Assembly (NCBI RefSeq): GCF_000003605.2
Contig: NW_003134345.1
Span: forward strand, 336,806-387,879
Length of the DNA stretch: 51,074 nucleotides
DNA from: Saccoglossus kowalevskii
Lineage: Eukaryota; Hemichordata; Enteropneusta; Harrimaniidae
Direction of reading: 5' to 3'
In this document: piece by piece, positions 12,701-21,700 of the stretch
Layout of the letters: each line of letters begins with the position of its first letter
Position numbering within the stretch: position 1 is the stretch's first letter
Made by a program: the position numbers and the translations under genes
The notes under the pieces: model-generated
What the model saw: only the letters and a program-made list of their open reading frames with translations
Told to the model about the DNA's origin: nothing
Databases searched by the model: none

Positions 12701-15700
12701 TAATGGAGCATAAATGGTAAGTAGAAACTAAATAGAAATTGTAAATTAAAGTAAATCTGATAAATTTGATTAATGCAGAATTTGTTATTATTTGGTAGGA
12801 TGTTTAATTGACAAGTTCTGTCTATGTTTAGTACTTTCATCACAATTCTGTGTAATTTGAGACTCACCATTTTCACATAGGTCACCATTAAATCCAGGTT
12901 CACATATGCAAGCAAATCCATCTATACTATCATGACAGATACCGGCATTCTGACACGGTGACGAAGAACACTCATCTATGTCTAATAAGATAATAATATA
13001 CAGGATAAACATGTTAAATGTATACTAGTATTCCACAAACTGAATTGTAATACGATTTACAACCAAGGACAGATTAGTGTGTATATTGCAAGTAAATTGC
13101 AATCTAAATGTTTGTGGACACAAGCTACAAATGTAATCGTTGTGTGTTATTTACTGCCACATCTCATTTCTGTTGCAATGCTTTTTAATTTCACATTCTC
13201 CATAAGTATACAGTGCATTGTGTCAACCACATGCACAAATTAGAATCAAACACAACATGAAAGACTCCACATGACAATTAAGTGTTGAATTTAATACAAA
13301 AACAGTCACGCTATTCCCATCTGAAATTTCACAAGAGACAGATGTTTATAAATTTTGTACTGCTAGAAATTAAGGATATACTTGTTATAAATCATTGGTC
13401 ACTGTGAATTAAACCAAATGTTTTTCATATGTTATGAATATTTCATAAATTTTCAAAAGTAATCTGGATGCATACAGAATAATATGTTTGGTACAAAACA
13501 GAAGCTGATATAGTAATGTCTCTTAATGGCCACAAATGAGTACACATAGGCTATGAGATGAGAATTTTAACTGCAAATGGTAGCATTACAAGAACCTCAA
13601 ACTTATCTTTTTAAGTAATACATTGTGACAATGAAACCAGCAAGTGATGTTAACTTACTTGTTTGACAGTTGGTACCAGTAAAACCAGGAACACAGGAAC
13701 ACACAAATGCATTCACTTCATCTAAGCATTCTGCACCATTCAAACACGGAGAACTTGAACACTCATTTACATCTAGTGAAATTATCAAAACATTACAGGT
13801 TTGAAACAAAAATAAGTTCTCTATTACAATATTACTACAATACAATAATATTACTCTGATTTATTTCAGGCCCTAATAAAAAAGGTTTTGCTTATGGTCA
13901 TCACACGCTTGAGTTTGAAACTTTGTTTGCAATTGTGTATAATGGTAAAGTGTATCACATATGGTAAAATGAGGAAATGTTTGTTTTCTGTTTCCGAGGA
14001 TCCAAATAAACTTTCAATGCATATACCATACCTGAAAGCATTATTTAATAAATGTTGAACATGTATCTTGTTGTAGTGGTATAGAATAATCTTAATACAA
14101 AAAAGATAATTCAACTGCATTATTTTTCAATTTTTCCTAGGACAAGAAACAAAAGTTTTTAACAAATTATTCATGTTTATTCATTCTTCTAATAGAGTAA
14201 ATACGGTAAGAATTTCATTCAAGGTGTAACATCTATAAGCCTAGTCTATTACTGTATTTAATTATACTAGTAATTTAATTTAATTTAATTTAATTTAATT
14301 TAATTTAATTTAATTTAATTTAATTTAATTTAACTTAATTTAATTTGATTTGATTTGATTTGATTTGATTTGGGGGATAAATTTTAAAATACAACATGTA
14401 ACTGATAGATCTTAACCCTTGTTCCATGTACGAGAACTGATGTATGTAATTAATGAAAATAGAGCACATAAATTTATTTACCAACAATAGTCAGAACTGT
14501 ACCACTAACAAGTATATATTACCAGTATACCTACCTACTTCACAGTTGGTTCCAATGAAACCTGGTCCACACATACAGATATATCCATTTACATTATCCA
14601 GACACCAAGCTCCGTTTAAACATGGGTTACTATCACACTCATCAAAATCTGTAATGTATTATAAGAGTAGTAATTATATATATAAATATATAGTATCTAG
14701 CAAACAGACAGCCAGGCGATGCATATATTCATGATACTCCTGAACCATTAACCATACAGCTATGAATATAGCATATGAATGCCACTTAAAACCATGCAGG
14801 ATCCCCAAATACTAATTGTTGAATAAATCACCAACAATTTTCTGTCTAAATATACTCATTAGAAATTCTCATCAGATTCTAGTGACAGGAAACAAAAAAT
14901 ATTTTTGCTAAGCAGTTTTTTTTTTGTGATCAAAATCTAGTAAGAATCTGTTTTTTCTTGCTAGAATCTTCGCGATNNNNNNNNNNNNNNNNNNNNNNNN
15001 NNNNNNNNNNNNNNNNNNNNNNNNNNNNNNNNNNNNNNNNNNNNNNNNNNNNNNNNNNNNNNNNNNNNNNNNNNNNNNNNNNNNNNNNNNNNNNNNNNNN
15101 NNNNNNNNNNNNNNNNNNNNNNNNNNNNNNNNNNNNNNNNNNNNNNNNNNNNNNNNNNNNNNNNNNNNNNNNNNNNNNNNNNNNNNNNNNNNNNNNNNNN
15201 NNNNNNNNNNNNNNNNNNNNNNNNNNNNNNNNNNNNNNNNNNNNNNNNNNNNNNNNNNNNNNNNNNNNNNNNNNNNNNNNNNNNNNNNNNNNNNNNNNNN
15301 NNNNNNNNNNNNNNNNNNNNNNNNNNNNNNNNNNNNNNNNNNNNNNNNNNNNNNNNNNNNNNNNNNNNNNNNNNNNNNNNNNNNNNNNNNNNNNNNNNNN
15401 NNNNNNNNNNNNNNNNNNNNNNNNNNNNNNNNNNNNNNNNNNNNNNNNNNNNNNNNNNNNNNNNNNNNNNNNNNNNNNNNNNNNNNNNNNNNNNNNNNNN
15501 NNNNNNNNNNNNNNNNNNNNNNNNNNNNNNNNNNNNNNNNNNNNNNNNNNNNNNNNNNNNNNNNNNNAAAAGCAGTATTCATATATAGAAGGGGAAAGCG
15601 ACTTGAAAACAATTTCACAGAAAATATAATCTTGTACGTAATCTGGTAATAAACATATTATGAATAATAGTAATAATTTACTTACTTTTTTCACAGTTAT

Positions 15701-18700
15701 ACCCTACCCATCCAGGGTGACATGCACAAGAAAACGAGTTGATACCATCCTCACAGAAACCATTCAAACATGGGGAACTAGCACACTCATCATTGTCTAA
15801 AGATAAGATGGAGACAAATGTTATTTAAAATATTGCTAAGGTATACAGCATATAAAACACTAACACAGAACAGGCAGGAAAATGGAATATCAAATTTAGC
15901 AATACTTACTAAGCTCACAATTAATCCCAGACCAGCCTTGAACACAGTCACATATGTAAGAGTTAACAATGTCTGTACACTGTCCATTCTGACAGGGATT
16001 TGAATCACATTCATTTATATCTGAAATAAGATAACCACAATGAATAATAATTATAATAATTATATTAATAATTATATAACCGCAGCGCCCTCATGCCATG
16101 GCCATGTGCCCCCTTACCCTAGAGAGCAGATTCTGGCAACCATAAAATTCTGAATGTCCAGGGATCACATGTGGCCACAGTCTTCAACTGTGACCTGTCT
16201 GATAGTAATTTTGGCCCCAAGGAAGCCATAGAATGCTCCATTTTAACTCCACACCTTGGTAGGGAGAACACTATCTCCCCAATTTGGCGGCGCCCCCGAA
16301 TTGCGGTGCTCCCTATTGCATTTTTTTTCTAGAAAATCCTGTCAGTTTATGGATTGAATATTGAAGTCAACAAAGCCATGTACGTATTTAAAAACCTAAA
16401 TATTTATAAACCCAAATAAAAGTTACATACTATATGAGTTCATAATGTGACGTCACAGATTTGGTGTTGGATTGAAAGATTTGACCAATCAACAAATTGT
16501 TATCAGTGGTCTGATTGACTTGTGAGTGATTAATGGAATGGAGAGTGGTGTCAGCCTAACCACAGTCCATCAACTGGCCAGGACTGTGGCCAAATTAATC
16601 CAATCATCCTTCTTCTTTGAATGAGACTGATTTCTTATGAAAACAGCAAAAACATTAGTTTGTTTGACTCTAGTGTATTACCATATACTTTTGAAGCTGG
16701 TACAATGAGACCACTCACATTTTATAGTTACTAAATTTTAATATACCAGTATTCCTCCAAATTATCTCAATAATCAGGGTCCCTCAATTGGGATTTTATA
16801 TATGAAATTAAATGATCAATATTTTACTTTAAATAAAACAACCATCCAAGCATTACTGCTGTTATTTTCCGATAATTTTCTTTTTAACATTTCAAATAAT
16901 TATATCAAATAATTATATCAAATAATTATAACCCCCTCAAAACACAATTGAATTCACCAGTCTAATGATAATTGTAGTTGTGTCATTACATTTTTCCGAA
17001 TAGAGCCAATAATATTTTACCTGTTTGACAGAGTTCACCAAGATATCCTGGTTCACATAGGCAATAGAATCTGTTGGTTCCTTCCAGACATCTTGCACCA
17101 TTCTGACATGGTGTACTAGCACACTCTAGGATATCTATAGAAAAAGTGAGAAACCCATCTTTACTGCTATTGTTACCAGAATTTGTTTTGAATATTATCA
17201 TCTGCTTGATCCAGATTTCTATGTTTTTTACACTATGTTTTTATTTATGTTGTTGTTCACAAAATTCACACGAAAACGTGTGCTCACAGAACCCCTTTTT
17301 GTGTAAAAAATGGCTAAAAAACATGTTTGAGGCATTTAACATTGGTTCTTCTACCTGAAAATATCGTTCGGTGACATTAAGTGAAAAAATAGTATGTTGT
17401 TATGATTGTTAATTCTGAATTGTTAGAAGAATCTGAGAACTACTTTTTATTTTTCATGACGTAATACCTATAACCATGATTTGCACCGGTAAAAAATCTC
17501 AAAAGGCGATAACATACTTAGTCATCCAAATCTGAATAGTACTTTTAAAACAAAATTGTGAGAAAATTTTCACCCTATTCAATAGGTCACAATAATGACA
17601 AAGCACCTTAAACATACCTGATTGGCAGTGAATTCCTGTGAAGCCAGGTAAGCAAACACATATATATCCATTGACGTTATCCACACACTGTACTGCATTC
17701 TGACATGGATTACTGCCACATTCATTGATGTCTGAAAACAATTAATAATGTGTCATGCTTACAGTTGAATCAAATATGAACTTTCTATCCGTGGAACAGT
17801 ATTTATTTTCTGGGGTTTGCAGTATCAGGCCGGGAATATTAAATTTACATTTTCACATATAACAAATTACTAGTATTTCAACACAGCTTTGATTCCGGAG
17901 AATTGCCTTGAAAATGTCAAAAATGGTTCCCATTTTAAAACATTGTTTATGTTTGTTATATGTAGTATGTCTAGTGACCCCAGGGTGAAGTGAAGTGTAC
18001 GTGAAGCGCTGAGCAACGAGTAACCAGTTTACATCCGCCATTATGGCTAGATTTCAACATAGGGTCTGTGAAATAATGACATTAAACTGGTTCCCAGTTT
18101 ACACTGTTTTGACGTTCACGCACTTGACTAGCTGACACTGAGCAGATCCAACTCCGGGTCCAACTCCTGCCATGAGCGCTGCCATCTTGAACTTTCAAAC
18201 TTAGCAATACAGCGCCACCCTAAAGTAGTTCTGTTAAAGTATTTTCTTTCGTTTTTCTCAAACGTGCCGCCACATAAAGCTACTTATCATCTGTAGAACA
18301 CTGAACTTTTCACTTGGTATTCAAATAGCACTTGATTTCTAATCGTTTTTTATTCGCTTGTTTCTTTTCTCTATACGTGGACAACCATAGTCTAAATGCC
18401 ATCGATGACCGTACTCGGAATTAATACGACCATAACAAATCACTGAAAGACTTACACATTACGACATGTTTTAAAACTAGTATGACTAAAAATGAGTTTT
18501 AATCAAATAATATTGCTCACACGGACAGCATTTGTTCTCCTTGTTGCATAATAAAATGAGACTAACTACAGCCTGAGTAGTACCCAACAAACCCATTCCT
18601 TAATTGTCATAAATATTTATAAACTTCTCAATTGAAACTGAAATGAGAGATTTCTATTAGCCGATGCAATGACATTGAAATATTTTTAAATGACGGCTTG

Positions 18701-21700
18701 CGCATTGTGCTTCTTGATTGGTTCCACCGCGCACACCAGACACGCATTTCCAGCGTGTCACTCAGTCAATATACTAGTACATCACATCACGACATAGTTG
18801 TGGCACTTTTCATGCGACGTTTGAACTTTTTGTTATTTTTTTCTGCCGAAATCCAACAGACATGAAAAGTCGCTCACAGGAAAAGGACCATAAATTATGA
18901 AAATAGGCACGAATAAGGGTATGGCTAAGCACATCCACTCACGCTTGAAGAGCGATTACTTATACAGAGCGAAAAACTATAAATATTACATACCAGTTTC
19001 ACATAGCAATCCAGCATACCCCTCTGGACAGGTACATGTGTACTCATTCTGTCCATCGACACATACGGCTCCATTCTGACAATGATTGCCTATACAATCA
19101 TCCGTATCTAGACACAATAAAGATTAAGTTAAATGAAGTCACCTTCTCCTCTCACAAGGTTGCCATGACGTTCAAAACTTGTCTTACATTTAAAATATCA
19201 GATGTAATTGTCACTTATTGTTCAATAATTTTCTAGCAATTGTCGAGTTATTGTCTGGTACAATTTCTGTACGAGTCACTTCTATAAATGATACAAGGGG
19301 CATATAGCGAAACTACACTTTTACTGGCAACGTGTATTGTCCTTACAAAGAGAGGCCGCCACACGGCGTTGACAATGCTTTGCCAGTCAATCAATTTGAG
19401 AATGTTATTTTCTAAGAATTGCTATATTATGAAATATGAAATGAATTTAATAATATTAAAACATGTTTTGAAATCTTACTTGTTTGACAGTTATTCCCTT
19501 CAAAACCAATCGCACATATGCAGCTGTATTCGTTGATACCATCAACGCAAGTACCGTCATTTTGACAAGGGGAATCCCAACAATCGTCACCATCTGTAAT
19601 GAAAATGGCGTCATTTGAATAAATTGATCTTACATCAGATTACTAACAAAACTGTTACTGTACGAAATCATTTTCTATCATATAAATGACAGCATGTTAA
19701 ACATCTCTTCATACATCTCTGTGAAATGTCCATAATAGGCAAGTGGTATACGGAATATGGTATAACGTGTCGCTGTTTACAAACACGTGTCTACCCATGA
19801 GCCTATGCGTTTTCAGCGTGCGTTGTTATCGTCGCTTGGGACTCAATTCCCGCGCGTGCGCAGGCGACGATCCCTCCGCTTTAACCTTAGCTGATTAATA
19901 TAACAAAAGCCACATAACATTTGTTATCTAAAATCCAGGCGATGTGTTTGAAACTGAACGTTTCACTTAGATAGTTTTTAAACTCACGTTTTAAAAAACC
20001 TTCCACAATTATATATAGCAGATATTTTGCAAAATGAAAAACAAAGATACATCACGCCTTGGCCAAATACCCTACACTCGATCATCTAAATCCCAGGATT
20101 ATAATTGGTTTACCCCTGTATCTCACCACAATAGCAGTACAGTAATTAAATTAAACCAATACTAGTAGCTTGCGCCCTCTAGCGACACAATGCTTTTGTG
20201 ACGTAGATGGGTTACAGTAGTGTTGTTCGAAGAATATGCTATAGCTTTGCTTGGTTATTTCGTAATTTATCATTTTAATATAATAAATATCCCCAAAACA
20301 TCATTTTTATTGGCGGACAACCACAAGTCATGACAATATTGAACGAAATTCTATTCACCCATTTACGCCACAGTTGTACTGCATTCATTGAAATATCTGA
20401 CAGCCCGCCGTTAGTTGTGAAACTCTTTCATCTTGTCTAAGACATTTTGCAAAAGTCATATACTGTCATTTAAACTCGATGTTCTGATTGTTAAATACAT
20501 CATTAGATTTTAGTTTCAATGATTATAGTTTACCGAATCGACGGAATTATTTTTCAACAATGCAGTTTATATGTCAAATAGGCGCAAAAATTGAATTCGT
20601 CATGTAACTACATTGCTGGCGTATATTTAGTAGCCATATCATACTAAATTAGTTGTTTCTTACCTGAAGTGTAGTCTAGACGAAATCCTCTCATTCCAAT
20701 ATTACGATCAGACGAAAACACAAGCCACATACTGCTATTATATACAGTGATCGGTTCAGGTAGTGCACCACGATCAGTTAAACTTCCCATGTAGCTCCCA
20801 GTAGCTTTAGTATAATCGGCTTCATATCCTGTACCGTACTCTAATACGTCCTTGAATTCTTCAGTCATAAAATCCGTAAAATTGAGTTGTATGTAATTGG
20901 CTGCATGTACTCGTAGTATGTACACGCATAATAGCCTATTTGAGTAGTTGTCCGGGTAACTAGGAGACACGATAGTGCCCGACGGTGCGTAGAAGCCATA
21001 GCCGCAGTTGGTAGCTGTATACAAATGAATAACGAGAGTAAATGTATCCATGTATACTGCGATTCACAAATAATGGTCGTACCCTCTTAATAACTAAACG
21101 TACATGGCGCCCTCAACAGGGGATTATGATTCTAGATCTCAAGCGATAGTCTCACAGGAAAGGGTGTACACTAGTACATGACTGTTTTATTGGTACATGG
21201 AAGGTACTAACGTTAGTACGACAAAGGCTTTATTCTACTCCAGCTTCATCAACTATCTTGAACAATACACGTCGAACACCCGTATAAACAATGTTATTTT
21301 ATTGAGGTACTTAAACGCCTAATGACTTTTGTCTCATTCTGTAAAGTGTCATGAATTTGTTTTTGCGTATCTGTTAACCGACTTAATTAACTGATTATTA
21401 GCGAATTGCTGTGTTATGTCTGTCATCGTGTAGGTCTATTTGAAGTTTTGGACGGAACTTGGCTCAGTGGTTTGGAACTAATTACAAGATACCGTCGCTA
21501 TTCTGACATTCATAGTTATTAATGTAGTGAACGATTAATCAAAAGATATGACGTATTCAGTACTTAGTGTGATTGGCTTTATGATTGAAGGTTACGCCCT
21601 AGAGTCTTTTTACTGCTTTGTAATTGGTCAGAGTTTTGAAAATGAATAAAGAGAGTTTGAGTTGGTCTTGGCGGATACTCCACGACAGAGGCAGTCCTGG

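Noticed and set aside
14908-15694. Long ORFs on both strands across 14.9-15.7 kb
   Set aside because: They run through 591 N bases and have no real sequence support.
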